The notes under the pieces were generated by a model, which was not told where the DNA came from, ran no database searches, and saw only the letters and a list, made by a program, of their open reading frames with translations. A program made the translations under genes and the position numbers. 47,691 nt of DNA. Origin: Halomonas cupida. Lineage in GTDB: Bacteria; Pseudomonadota; Gammaproteobacteria; Pseudomonadales; Halomonadaceae. Numbering within the stretch: position 1 is the stretch's first letter; the number at the start of each line of letters is the position of its first letter. Below are positions 17,125 through 25,405 of the stretch, piece by piece. Where the stretch lies: NCBI RefSeq assembly GCF_900142755.1, contig NZ_FRCA01000006.1, positions 227,412 through 275,102 of the forward strand, in the 5' to 3' direction.

Positions 17125-19593
17125 ATGCAGACGCTTCCCTGTTATCACTGCGGCACCACGGTCGGTGACGACAATCGCTGGTCCCTGGAGATCAATGGCC
17201 AGACACAACCGATGTGCTGCCCGGGTTGCCAGTCTGTAGCCCAGGCCATCATCACCGGCGGTCTGGGACGCTACTACGACTTCCGTACCTCGCCAGCAGA
17301 ACGCCCGGCGACTGCTCGACCGGATACCTATCGCTGGCAGTTGTTCGACGACCCCCAAGTACAAGCACGTATGATACAAGCACGTATGGTTCGCCAGGCG
17401 GGCGAGAGTCGAGAGGATGTCCAGGCTACCTTCGCCATTGATGGCATCACCTGCGCCGCCTGCGCCTGGTTGATCGAGCATCACCTCAATGCCATCGATG
17501 GCGTTACCTCCAGCGCGGTCAACCTTTCCGAACATCGTCTACGCCTGTGCTGGCAGCCGGGTCGCGTAGCTCTGTCCAGACTGCTCGCCGAGCTATCCGC
17601 CATTGGGTACCCCGCCCATCCCTGGCACCCTGATGCGGCACAACAGCAGCTCAAGCGCCAATCACGCCGCCTGGTACGCCGCCTGATCGTCGCCGCGGTC
17701 GGCATGATGCAGGTGGTGATGTTCGCCATTCCACACTACGTCGCAACGCCAGGGGACCTGGCCCCACACCTTGAACGGCTCTTTGCCTGGCTGTCGGTGG
17801 CGCTGACCACACCAGTGGTACTGTTTTCGGCGCAACCCTTCTTCGTCGGCGCCTGTCGGGACCTGCGTACCCGTATGCTGGGGATGGACGTCCCGGTGGC
17901 ACTGGCCATCGGTGGTGCCTATATCGCCAGCCTGTGGTCGGTCGTCAGTGACAGCGGAGACATGTACTTCGATTCAGTGTGCATGTTTACCTTCTTCCTG
18001 CTGTCTGGACGCTATATCGAGGCGCGCACGCGAACTCACCACGGCCGGGTCGGCAACGCCCTGAGCACGGCCTTGCCCGATGCTGCGCTGCGTCTCGACG
18101 AACAGCACAACGAACAGGTGGTACCCGCGACCCGCCTGGAAGTGGGCGACAGAGTCCGAGTGCTGGCCGGTGAACAGGTGCCGGCGGACGGCATCCTCAG
18201 CTCCGCCCGAGCCAGTGTCGATGAGTCGATGCTCAGCGGTGAGCCGCTACCGGTATCCAGAGTCCGCGGCGACACCATCCATGCCGGCAGCATGGTCGTG
18301 GACAGCCCACTGGAGCTGCACGTTACGAGGGTAGGCAACGCGACTCGAGTCACCAGCATCATCGACCTGACCGACCGCGCCTTCGCCGAGCGCCCACGTC
18401 TGGCTCGGGCCACCGAGCGCATCGCTCACCATTTCATATTGAGCCTACTGATCTTCAGCGTGCTGGTGGCTGGTACATGGTGGTATATCGATCCCTCTCG
18501 CAGTCTCTGGGTCACACTGTCGGTTCTCATCGTCACCTGCCCCTGCGCCCTGGCACTGGCGACGCCAACCGCACTGACGGTAGCCCATGGGCGCCTACGC
18601 CGAGCAGGAGTGCTGGTGACACGGGGCGATGCACTGGAAAAGCTGGCAGGTATCGAGCGCATCATCTTCGACAAGACCGGAACCCTGACCCGCGGTCGGA
18701 TGGTGCTGAACGGCTTCCGAGTGATCAGTGCCGAACACCGCGATGCCACGCAGTTGCTGGCCGTTGCCGCGGCCCTGGAAGCTGCCTCGGAACACCCCAT
18801 CGCCCGCGCCTTCCGCCGCTGTCGCCGTAGCGACGTACATGCCAGCGATTTCCGCAATCACCCCGGACAGGGCATTCAGGCCCGCTGCCTGAACGCTGAA
18901 TGGCGCATCGGTCGGCCGGACTTTGCCGTGGAAGGGCAAACTGCCCCTCAACCACCCCCAGACGGTAGCTGGCTGCTGTTGGCCTGCGAGGGAGAGCCCA
19001 TGGCCTGGTTCGGCGTGGAGGATGAACTGCGCCACGACGCCGCCGCCACCATCCGGCAGTTGCGGAACGCAGGGCTGGCGGTGGAGATTCTTTCCGGCGA
19101 TGGTGCTGCTGGCGTAGCGCCGGTGGCCCACCGCCTGGGTGTCGATGACTGGCAAGCTGGCGCGCTACCCCAGGACAAGCTGGAACGGGTGCGGACGCTA
19201 CAACGCCAGGGACAGAGCGTCGCCATGGTCGGTGATGGTATCAATGATGTTGCCGTACTGGCGGGTGCCGATCTGGCCATTGCCATGCCTGGCGCCAGCG
19301 ACCTGACGCGCAATCATGCCGACATCCTGCTGCTTGGCGAGCAGCTCAGTGCGATCACCGAAGCCACCGAAGTCGCCCGAGCCACTCAACGTATCATTCG
19401 CCAGAACCTGAGCTGGTCGGTGGTCTACAATCTCATTGCCCTGCCTCTGGCGGCACTCGGGCTGGTCGCCCCCTGGCTCGCGGCCCTCGGTATGTCCGCC
19501 AGTTCCCTGCTGGTGATCGCCAATGCGCTGCGGCTCAAGGCGCCACACAAGCCGACAATGCCCCTCTTTGATGCCAGCGATGCCGACCGATGA
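17125..19593 (+). CDS. ccoI: Copper-exporting P1B-type ATPase for cbb3 assembly
   Basis: The 822-residue protein is a CcoI/FixI/CopA2-type pump that moves Cu(I) across the inner membrane for delivery to the CuB site. In order: an N-terminal Cys-rich domain (C6-x2-C9 and C31-C32-x2-C35) found in CcoI; a heavy-metal-associated domain with G-I-T-C110-A-A-C113; membrane helices with C472-P-C474; the phosphorylation motif D516-K-T-G-T-L-T; and the hinge G-D-G-I-N-D. Residues 80-89 contain an imperfect tandem duplication, QARMI-QARMV, encoded by repeated ACAAGCACGTATG. Its stop overlaps ccoS by four bases. Confidence 0.96.
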   Translation: MQTLPCYHCGTTVGDDNRWSLEINGQTQPMCCPGCQSVAQAIITGGLGRYYDFRTSPAERPATARPDTYRWQLFDDPQVQARMIQARMVRQAGESREDVQATFAIDGITCAACAWLIEHHLNAIDGVTSSAVNLSEHRLRLCWQPGRVALSRLLAELSAIGYPAHPWHPDAAQQQLKRQSRRLVRRLIVAAVGMMQVVMFAIPHYVATPGDLAPHLERLFAWLSVALTTPVVLFSAQPFFVGACRDLRTRMLGMDVPVALAIGGAYIASLWSVVSDSGDMYFDSVCMFTFFLLSGRYIEARTRTHHGRVGNALSTALPDAALRLDEQHNEQVVPATRLEVGDRVRVLAGEQVPADGILSSARASVDESMLSGEPLPVSRVRGDTIHAGSMVVDSPLELHVTRVGNATRVTSIIDLTDRAFAERPRLARATERIAHHFILSLLIFSVLVAGTWWYIDPSRSLWVTLSVLIVTCPCALALATPTALTVAHGRLRRAGVLVTRGDALEKLAGIERIIFDKTGTLTRGRMVLNGFRVISAEHRDATQLLAVAAALEAASEHPIARAFRRCRRSDVHASDFRNHPGQGIQARCLNAEWRIGRPDFAVEGQTAPQPPPDGSWLLLACEGEPMAWFGVEDELRHDAAATIRQLRNAGLAVEILSGDGAAGVAPVAHRLGVDDWQAGALPQDKLERVRTLQRQGQSVAMVGDGINDVAVLAGADLAIAMPGASDLTRNHADILLLGEQLSAITEATEVARATQRIIRQNLSWSVVYNLIALPLAALGLVAPWLAALGMSASSLLVIANALRLKAPHKPTMPLFDASDADR

Positions 19594-19799
19594 CCATTCT
19601 CTACCTGTTGATACCTCTGTCGATGATCCTGCTGGGCCTGGCGGTATGGGCCTTCTTCTGGGCGGTCAAACACGACCAGTTCGAAGACCTCGAAGGGCCC
19701 GCCTGGCGCATCCTGTTTGATGACGATGAACACCCGTCCTGCTCGTCTCGGCCCTCACCACCAACCTCCGAGCCCCCGAAATCGGCGGAGGAACCATGA
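19590..19799 (+). CDS. ccoS: cbb3 oxidase assembly protein CcoS
   Basis: The 69-residue protein has one N-terminal transmembrane segment and the CcoS signature A-F-F-W-A-V-K-x-D-Q-F-E-D-L-E-G-P-A-x-R-I-L-x-D-D-D. The tail is Pro/Ser-rich. CcoS is required to insert haem and copper cofactors. It is coupled on both sides by ATGA overlaps, with ccoI upstream and the TauE-like gene downstream. Confidence 0.95.
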   Translation: MTILYLLIPLSMILLGLAVWAFFWAVKHDQFEDLEGPAWRILFDDDEHPSCSSRPSPPTSEPPKSAEEP

Positions 19800-20482
19800 A
19801 CCCCACTGGACTCGATCTACCGCCGCTGGCAGCAGCCTTCATCTTCGGCTTGCTGGGTGGCGCCCACTGCATCGGCATGTGCAGTGGCATCATGAGTGCC
19901 CTGACCTTCGCCGTCCCGCCCAGCATGCGAAGCCCGGCAAGGATGGTCGGCCTGGTACTGGGCTACAACATCGGACGCATCACCAGCTACATGCTGGCCG
20001 GTGCTCTCGTCGCCAGTCTTGGCGCACTGGTCAGCCTGGCTCCAGGAGTCCGCACCGCCATGCAATGGCTATCCAGCCTCATGCTGTGTCTAATGGCGCT
20101 ATACATAGCTGATATATGGAAGGGACTGCGCCATATCGAGGCTGTCGGCAAACGTTACTGGAAGTATCTCGAGCCTGCCGGGCGCACGCTGTTGCCGGTA
20201 ACGCGTCCCTATCAGGCCCTGCTGTTGGGGGCGGTTTGGGGCTGGCTCCCCTGCGGACTGGTGTATTCCATGCTGGGTTGGAGTCTGGCGACGACAACAC
20301 CTCTACAAGGCGCCATGCTGATGCTGGCGTTTGGTGCCGGTACTCTACCGGCACTGCTGGTCACCGGCATTGCCGCCGATCAACTGCGCGGCCTGCTGCA
20401 ATCACGCTCGACACGGTGGCTGGCAGCCCTGTTGATCATCGGTCTGGCCCTCTGGCAGCTCGCCATCATGCGACAAGGTTGA
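19796..20482 (+). CDS. TauE/SafE-DsbD_2 family membrane protein
   Basis: The 228-residue protein has six likely membrane helices. Two symmetric motifs mark the DsbD_2/TauE-like family found beside cco genes: G-G-A-H-C-I-G-M-C-S-G (about residues 21-31) and G-W-L-P-C-G-L-V-Y-S. Paired Cys/Met residues in membrane helices suggest thiol or copper handling, and conserved linkage with ccoS and fnr suggests a role in cbb3 or copper metabolism; 'sulfite exporter' is only a family label. It overlaps ccoS by four bases and ends the cco operon. Confidence 0.85.
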   Translation: MNPTGLDLPPLAAAFIFGLLGGAHCIGMCSGIMSALTFAVPPSMRSPARMVGLVLGYNIGRITSYMLAGALVASLGALVSLAPGVRTAMQWLSSLMLCLMALYIADIWKGLRHIEAVGKRYWKYLEPAGRTLLPVTRPYQALLLGAVWGWLPCGLVYSMLGWSLATTTPLQGAMLMLAFGAGTLPALLVTGIAADQLRGLLQSRSTRWLAALLIIGLALWQLAIMRQG

Positions 20483-20630
20483 GGTAATACTGCGTAAAAT
20501 TTACGTTCAAAAGAGGTATCTAGACTTTATCCGCGAATAGTGGGTGTAGAATATTGGCTATGAGGTGCTGAGATGAGCTAATGCTCGTTATCAGCGTGTT
20601 TTATCGATCGCCGACTCACAGGAGCTCCGA

Positions 20631-21377
20631 ATGTGTGCCATGGCCCAGGAGCGACGACGCCCCATGCTGCATGAAACGCGATGCGAATCCTGCAGCCTCA
20701 GTTCTCTATGTCTGCCCCTCGCACTCGATACGGCGGATATGGAGCGCTTCGATGCCATTATCCGGCGTCATCCCCCCGTCAAGAAGGGTACCCGGCTGAT
20801 CGAGCAGGGCGACAGCTTCACCAGTGTCTACGCAGTGCGCTCAGGTAGCCTCAAGCAGATCATTACCGAGGGTAGCGGCGAAGCCCAATTGACCAATTTC
20901 TTCCTGCCCAGTGAGCTGATCGGGCTGGACGGTATCGACGATGGCCACTACTCCGGTAGCGTGGTCGCCCTCGAAACCACCACCGTCTGCGAAATTCCTT
21001 TCGACCGCCTTGATGCCCTGTCTCAGACACTGCCCGATCTCAGGGCTCAGCTGTTTCGTACTCTGAGCAAGGAACTGCGTCATGACCGACGCATGATGCA
21101 GCTGTTGTCCCGCAAGACAGCGGATCAACGCCTGGCCTGCTTCTTCCTCGGTCTATCCGACCGATTCCGTCGCCGCGGCTACTCAGCATTCAGCTTCCGT
21201 CTATCGATGTCACGCGCGGATATCGGTAACCACCTTGGCCTGGCCGTGGAAACCGTCAGTCGCATTCTGGGGCGGTTTCAGCAACAGGAGCTGGTGGCCG
21301 TCTCCGGTCGCGAAGTGAATATCCTCGACATGAATGCTCTGAGTCGTCTGGCAGACACCGAAGCCGCTCCAGCCTGA
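20631..21377 (+). CDS. fnr: Fnr/Anr-type oxygen-responsive transcriptional regulator
   Basis: The 248-residue protein belongs to the CRP/FNR family. The oxygen-labile [4Fe-4S] ligands are all present: C18-x2-C21-x5-C27 and the central Cys120 (T-V-C-E-I-P-F). The recognition helix reads V-E-T-V-S-R, the E-x-x-S-R pattern that reads TTGAT half-sites, so it should activate genes such as ccoNOQP when oxygen is low. A good RBS (AGGAG) precedes the ATG. The 148-base leader contains a symmetric CGTAAA-A-TTTACG (20493-20505), which could be an operator, but its binder is unknown. Convergent with ttcA. Confidence 0.95.
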   Translation: MCAMAQERRRPMLHETRCESCSLSSLCLPLALDTADMERFDAIIRRHPPVKKGTRLIEQGDSFTSVYAVRSGSLKQIITEGSGEAQLTNFFLPSELIGLDGIDDGHYSGSVVALETTTVCEIPFDRLDALSQTLPDLRAQLFRTLSKELRHDRRMMQLLSRKTADQRLACFFLGLSDRFRRRGYSAFSFRLSMSRADIGNHLGLAVETVSRILGRFQQQELVAVSGREVNILDMNALSRLADTEAAPA

Positions 21378-21404
21378 CCAGCAATGCCATCAGAGCCTGC
21401 AACG

Positions 21405-21440
21405 ACAAGGAGGAGCGCAACTCATTGCGCTCCTCCTTGT
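21405..21440. terminator. Bidirectional terminator between fnr and ttcA
   Basis: A perfect 16-bp stem (left arm 21405-21420, right arm 21425-21440) encloses a CTCA loop between the two convergent genes. There is no long T-run, but the stem is strong and could stop transcription from both sides. Confidence 0.75.
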
Positions 21441-21507
21441 GTCTTCAGCTGGTTCATCTGGCTGGTGGCGCTCTACTCCATGCGCCTGGTCTGACCGACT
21501 CGCCGAC

Positions 21508-22452
21508 TCAGTCGGTGCCGATCACATCGATACGATTGCGCTGGCGGCGCGTCTGCTCCGCTTCCAGCCCCTGGAAGTCAAACAGGTTACGGTCAGCCAA
21601 CTGCGATGGCGCCACATTGGTCACCGCCTTGAACATGCTTTCGAGGCGCCCGGGATGCCTGGCCTCCCACTCGGCAAGCATTTCCTTGACCACCTGACGT
21701 TGCAGGTTGGGTTGAGAGCCGCACAGATTGCAGGGGATGATCGGGAACTGCATCTGCTCGGCATAGGCGGCGATATCTGCCTCGCGACAATAGGCCAGCG
21801 GGCGGATCACGATATTCCTGCCATCATCCGAAAGCAGCTTGGGAGGCATCGCCTTGAGACTGCCGCCGAAGAACATGTTGAGGAACAGTGTCTCGAGAAT
21901 GTCCTCTCGATGATGCCCCAGGGCAATCTTGGTGGCACCGATTTCCTCGGCGAAACCGTACAGTGAACCACGACGCAACCGAGAGCACAGCGCACAGGTG
22001 GTCTTGCCTTCCGGCGTCTTCTCCTTGACCACCGAGTAGGTGTCCTTCTCGAGGATGTGGTAGTCCACCCCGATTCTGTCGAGGTACTCCGGCAGCACAT
22101 GCTCGGGGAAACCGGGTTGCTTCTGGTCGAGATTGACCGCCACCAGCGAGAAATTGACCGGCGCGTTGCGCTGCAGGCTACGCAGCACCTCCAGCATGGT
22201 ATAGCTGTCCTTGCCACCGGACAGGCAGACCATGACCTTGTCGCCTTCCTGGATCATGCCGTAATCGATGATGGCATTGCCGGTGAGGCGTCTCAGCCGC
22301 TTCTGCAACTTGTTGAATTCACGCTTTTCCTTGACCAACAAAAGCGCATCATCCGCTTCGCTTTCTGCGCTCGCGACGGCAGATTGCGGATCAACGGACT
22401 CTGGTTCCGGAAAAGCACCGGGGTCAACGGAAACGACGGGCGACATGGTCAT
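21508..22452 (-). CDS. ttcA: tRNA 2-thiocytidine(32) synthetase
   Basis: TtcA thiolates cytidine 32 of certain tRNAs using ATP and a [4Fe-4S] cluster. Visible motifs are the PP-loop S-G-G-K-D-S, the C-A-L-C pair and the later C-N-L-C-G-S-Q, which supply cluster ligands. The family core starts at [10 protein letters not shown]; before it there is an acidic, low-complexity N-terminal extension of about 45 residues not seen in E. coli TtcA. The start is uncertain: ATGs at 22452, 22446 and 22485 and an upstream start at 22521 are all in frame and none has a clear RBS. I give 22452. Confidence 0.9.
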   Translation of the reverse strand: MTMSPVVSVDPGAFPEPESVDPQSAVASAESEADDALLLVKEKREFNKLQKRLRRLTGNAIIDYGMIQEGDKVMVCLSGGKDSYTMLEVLRSLQRNAPVNFSLVAVNLDQKQPGFPEHVLPEYLDRIGVDYHILEKDTYSVVKEKTPEGKTTCALCSRLRRGSLYGFAEEIGATKIALGHHREDILETLFLNMFFGGSLKAMPPKLLSDDGRNIVIRPLAYCREADIAAYAEQMQFPIIPCNLCGSQPNLQRQVVKEMLAEWEARHPGRLESMFKAVTNVAPSQLADRNLFDFQGLEAEQTRRQRNRIDVIGTD

Positions 22453-22544
22453 TGCACTACACGGCTGAACGGATGGGGCACGCATTCTAGCATTGCTCGA
22501 CAGGCACCGCGAAGGGCTCAACCCGGCGTCATTGACCGTGCGGG

Positions 22545-22784
22545 CTAAACCACTTGCAGAATCAATAGATAACGTACCAGCACCCCGAGCAGCAATACCA
22601 GGATACCGCTTCGCTGCCAGGCGTGCTCGCGACTGGTCAGGGTCAATCGACGCTCCCAGAATCTGACCACCGACCAGGGATCACCGGTACGACGGATGTA
22701 CTGCATGTAAGCAATCATCACCATCACCACCCCGGACACCAACAGGATGGGCTCCAGCCATGAGAGCAAGGCATGAACATTCAT
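22545..22784 (-). CDS. Small two-span membrane protein, function unknown
   Basis: The 79-residue protein has two hydrophobic segments (about residues 9-30 and 58-78) separated by a basic loop (R-R-T-G-D-P-W and R-F-W-E-R-R). The ATG at 22784 has CAGGAG upstream and overlaps the stop codon of the exonuclease gene by one base (TGATG), so the two are translationally coupled. I do not recognise a family. Confidence 0.75.
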   Translation of the reverse strand: MNVHALLSWLEPILLVSGVVMVMIAYMQYIRRTGDPWSVVRFWERRLTLTSREHAWQRSGILVLLLGVLVRYLLILQVV

Positions 22785-23413
22785 CAACCGGGCTCCTGAA
22801 GGGCACCATTCTGCAGGCGCAGGTGCATCAAGGCCGTGGTAACGGCATCTCCCAGAGCAGTGTGTCGGCCCATGATGGGCACTCCAAGGCGCTCGGCCAC
22901 CCGTTCGAACTCGGGGCTCACCACGACCTCCGGGTGGCTGCGGCGCAACTGGCGACGATACTCCTGGGCCACGTCGATGGTGGCATTGGGCAGGGCAAAA
23001 CCCAGCAACTCCTTGAGATAGCGATCCAGGATCGTCAAGTCATAACCGATACACCAGCCCACCAGCGGACGATTGCCGATGAAGTCGAGTAACCTGGTCA
23101 AGGCCTCCTCCACGTCCAGACCACCATCAAGATCTATGCCACGCAAGCGGTGCACACAGATCGACTGGCCATCCAGCGACCCCGGACGTGCCAGACGCAG
23201 GTCGAGTGATTCACTGGTCAACACTCGGTCATCACGAATGCAGACAGCGGCAATCGAGACCAGCTCGGCAGTCTTCGGGTCGAGTCCGGTTGTCTCGCAA
23301 TCCAGCGACACCATTTCATTGCCGGTATAGGGATTGAACAGCCAGCCGTAGTCTCCCTGAGCCTGCCGACGACGATCGGCTACGCGCCTGAGCGCTCGCA
23401 ACATGGTATTCAT
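22784..23413 (-). CDS. DnaQ-family 3'-5' exonuclease (DEDDh)
   Basis: The 209-residue protein is an exonuclease related to the epsilon subunit of DNA polymerase III. The ExoI motif D-C-E-T-T-G-L-D, ExoII region (G-W-C-I-G-Y-D-L-T-I-L-D) and ExoIII motif G-R-H-T-A-L-G-D-A are present, giving the DEDDh set. It lacks the polymerase-binding tail, so it is not the main proofreading subunit. AAGGAG precedes the ATG at 23413. It follows the DUF294 gene by 79 bases in the same direction, an arrangement I associate with acetate-type symporter loci in related bacteria; why an exonuclease is there is unknown. Confidence 0.88.
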   Translation of the reverse strand: MNTMLRALRRVADRRRQAQGDYGWLFNPYTGNEMVSLDCETTGLDPKTAELVSIAAVCIRDDRVLTSESLDLRLARPGSLDGQSICVHRLRGIDLDGGLDVEEALTRLLDFIGNRPLVGWCIGYDLTILDRYLKELLGFALPNATIDVAQEYRRQLRRSHPEVVVSPEFERVAERLGVPIMGRHTALGDAVTTALMHLRLQNGALQEPG

Positions 23414-23492
23414 TCCCGACAGCTCCTTCTTGCATACAGGCCTGTAACAGCCGTTCGTGCCCACTCCTGGTGCTCATGCATCTTTCCGATGC

Positions 23493-25343
23493 TCACGCAT
23501 ACTCCAGGTGATAGCGGTGCGACAGACGTCCCTTGAATTCCCTGACGATATGCAGGGCCTCTCGCAATAGATCCCTTTCCAGTGATGACAGCGACTGCAC
23601 CACGATGCGGTTCGCGCCACCCTCATTGATATCCGGCACACTGCCACCGGTCCTCCAACGCAACTCACTGAACACCTGCAGCGCCTCCCCCAGGTCGTCG
23701 GCATCTCGTCGCTCGACACGGCCGTCGATGACCAGAGCCTCCAGGCGTTCCAGCGTTGAAGTCGCGCGGATACCGCGCTCCAACGCCAGACTGCGGACAC
23801 CGTGCACAATAGGAAAGATGCCGCCCTTCTTCAGATCGATGCCATGCTCCGGACGCTTCAGGGAACCGAACAGCGTCAACGGCGTCGAGAACTGCAGCAC
23901 GGCACGGGCAAAATGACTCAGCAGTACCTCGTTGCCTCGGGTCTCGGTGATCAGGATGTCACGCAACCGGTCCCCCAGCGTCAGGTCGCCGGCAACACTG
24001 CAGGCATCCATCAGAATCGACAGCTGCATGAGGTTGTCGGGGCCTGGCTCGGCAACCCAGCTACGAACCCGTTTCTGCCACTGCGTCAAGGTTCCCACCC
24101 ACTGCGGGTTGGAAATCATGATATGGCCGCTACAGTGCGGATAACCGAGTTCGGCCAGCACATTGGTGAAGTGGGTGGCGTCATCCGCGAGATTCGGCCA
24201 GTCACAACCGTCGGCGAGGATCAGCGCATTATCCTGGTCGGTGCGTGACACCTGCTCGCCTCGCCCTTCACTGCCCAACAACAGCAAACAGCAAGCGCTG
24301 CGTTGAGGCTCGGCCATGCTCAGCCCCCAGGCCTTGTGGATAATGCGACCATTGAGCGCAGCCAGCATGCTCATGGCAAAGCGCATGCGCACCCCTCGAG
24401 CCATCAGCGAGTCGAGCATTTCCGGCACACGCTGACTGGCCGCCCGCAGGTCATCAAGATCACTCGCCTGCTCGACCTGCAGACTGACCACGTAACTGCG
24501 GCTGGAGAAGAAACTCAACACATCGGTGAGCTCGACGATGCCGACCAACTGACCACCACTCCAGACCACGACTCGCGCCACCTTGTGGCGGGTCATCTCG
24601 ATCAACGCCTCAAACAGGTACTGCTGCGCTTCCACCCCCACCAGATCGCGGCTGGCGACGGCGCTCAGCGCCAGCTCCGGATCAGCGCCCTCGAGCACCA
24701 GCGATTCGAGCATGTCAGTACGCGTGACCATGCCGTAGCCCTTGCCGGGTCGAGAACTGTCCTCCTCCACCAGACCTTCCTGCCATTCGACCAACAGGCT
24801 GTCGGCCTGCCGATCACGGAGTATGCGAACGGCCTCGCCAATGGACGTGGTTGACGCAACCACCAGCGGCTCACGTTGACACTCACTGACCCTGGCCACC
24901 ATGAAGTCGGCCAGACTGACATCCTCTTGACTGCGCCGCTGGCTCATCAAGCGCGTCTTTTCCGCGATGCGGTTGCGGAAGTACTCGGCGAAGGCCGGTT
25001 CGCTGTCGCACAGGGACAGGAACAACTGCCCCGGCATCAGGTAGCAGAGGCTTTCCTGCTCGGCGATGAATCGATAACGGCTGGTTCCATTGAGCACACT
25101 GATGGCACCGAACAGATCACCATCGGTGTAGTGGCCGATACGCGACCGTTCTGGAGCTTCATTGATGTCCAGCTCTGCGACTTCGCCCTTGTGAATGACA
25201 AAGACGAACTCGCCGGGCTGTCCGGCGTCGAGGATGATGGTATCGCGTGCGAAATATGCAAGGTCGAGTCCGGCACGCAGGTGTTCTCTGGCGCTGTCAT
25301 TCAACAGCGAGAACGGTGGCTCTGACATGTCGAGATCAACCAT
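23493..25343 (-). CDS. cNMP-binding / CBS / DUF294 nucleotidyltransferase-like protein
   Basis: The 616-residue protein is probably a cytoplasmic regulator. In order: a cyclic-nucleotide-binding fold (about residues 10-130, G-E-F-V-F-V-I-H-K-G-E-V and G-D-L-F-G-A); a CBS-domain pair (about 150-290); a DUF294 nucleotidyltransferase-like domain with G-S-E-G-R-G-E-Q and T-D-Q-D-N-A (about 355-375), as in GlnD-type enzymes; and a DUF294 C-terminal domain. The domain set suggests sensing of cNMP and adenylates and possible nucleotidylation of a partner. CAGGAG precedes the ATG. It lies 62 bases downstream of the symporter gene, so regulation of that transporter is a reasonable inference. Confidence 0.9.
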   Translation of the reverse strand: MVDLDMSEPPFSLLNDSAREHLRAGLDLAYFARDTIILDAGQPGEFVFVIHKGEVAELDINEAPERSRIGHYTDGDLFGAISVLNGTSRYRFIAEQESLCYLMPGQLFLSLCDSEPAFAEYFRNRIAEKTRLMSQRRSQEDVSLADFMVARVSECQREPLVVASTTSIGEAVRILRDRQADSLLVEWQEGLVEEDSSRPGKGYGMVTRTDMLESLVLEGADPELALSAVASRDLVGVEAQQYLFEALIEMTRHKVARVVVWSGGQLVGIVELTDVLSFFSSRSYVVSLQVEQASDLDDLRAASQRVPEMLDSLMARGVRMRFAMSMLAALNGRIIHKAWGLSMAEPQRSACCLLLLGSEGRGEQVSRTDQDNALILADGCDWPNLADDATHFTNVLAELGYPHCSGHIMISNPQWVGTLTQWQKRVRSWVAEPGPDNLMQLSILMDACSVAGDLTLGDRLRDILITETRGNEVLLSHFARAVLQFSTPLTLFGSLKRPEHGIDLKKGGIFPIVHGVRSLALERGIRATSTLERLEALVIDGRVERRDADDLGEALQVFSELRWRTGGSVPDINEGGANRIVVQSLSSLERDLLREALHIVREFKGRLSHRYHLEYA

Positions 25344-25405
25344 GACCTGCTCCTGAAACGCCCCCGGCGCAGGCCGGGGGCGATACTACTCCATGAGGAC
25401 AACGA

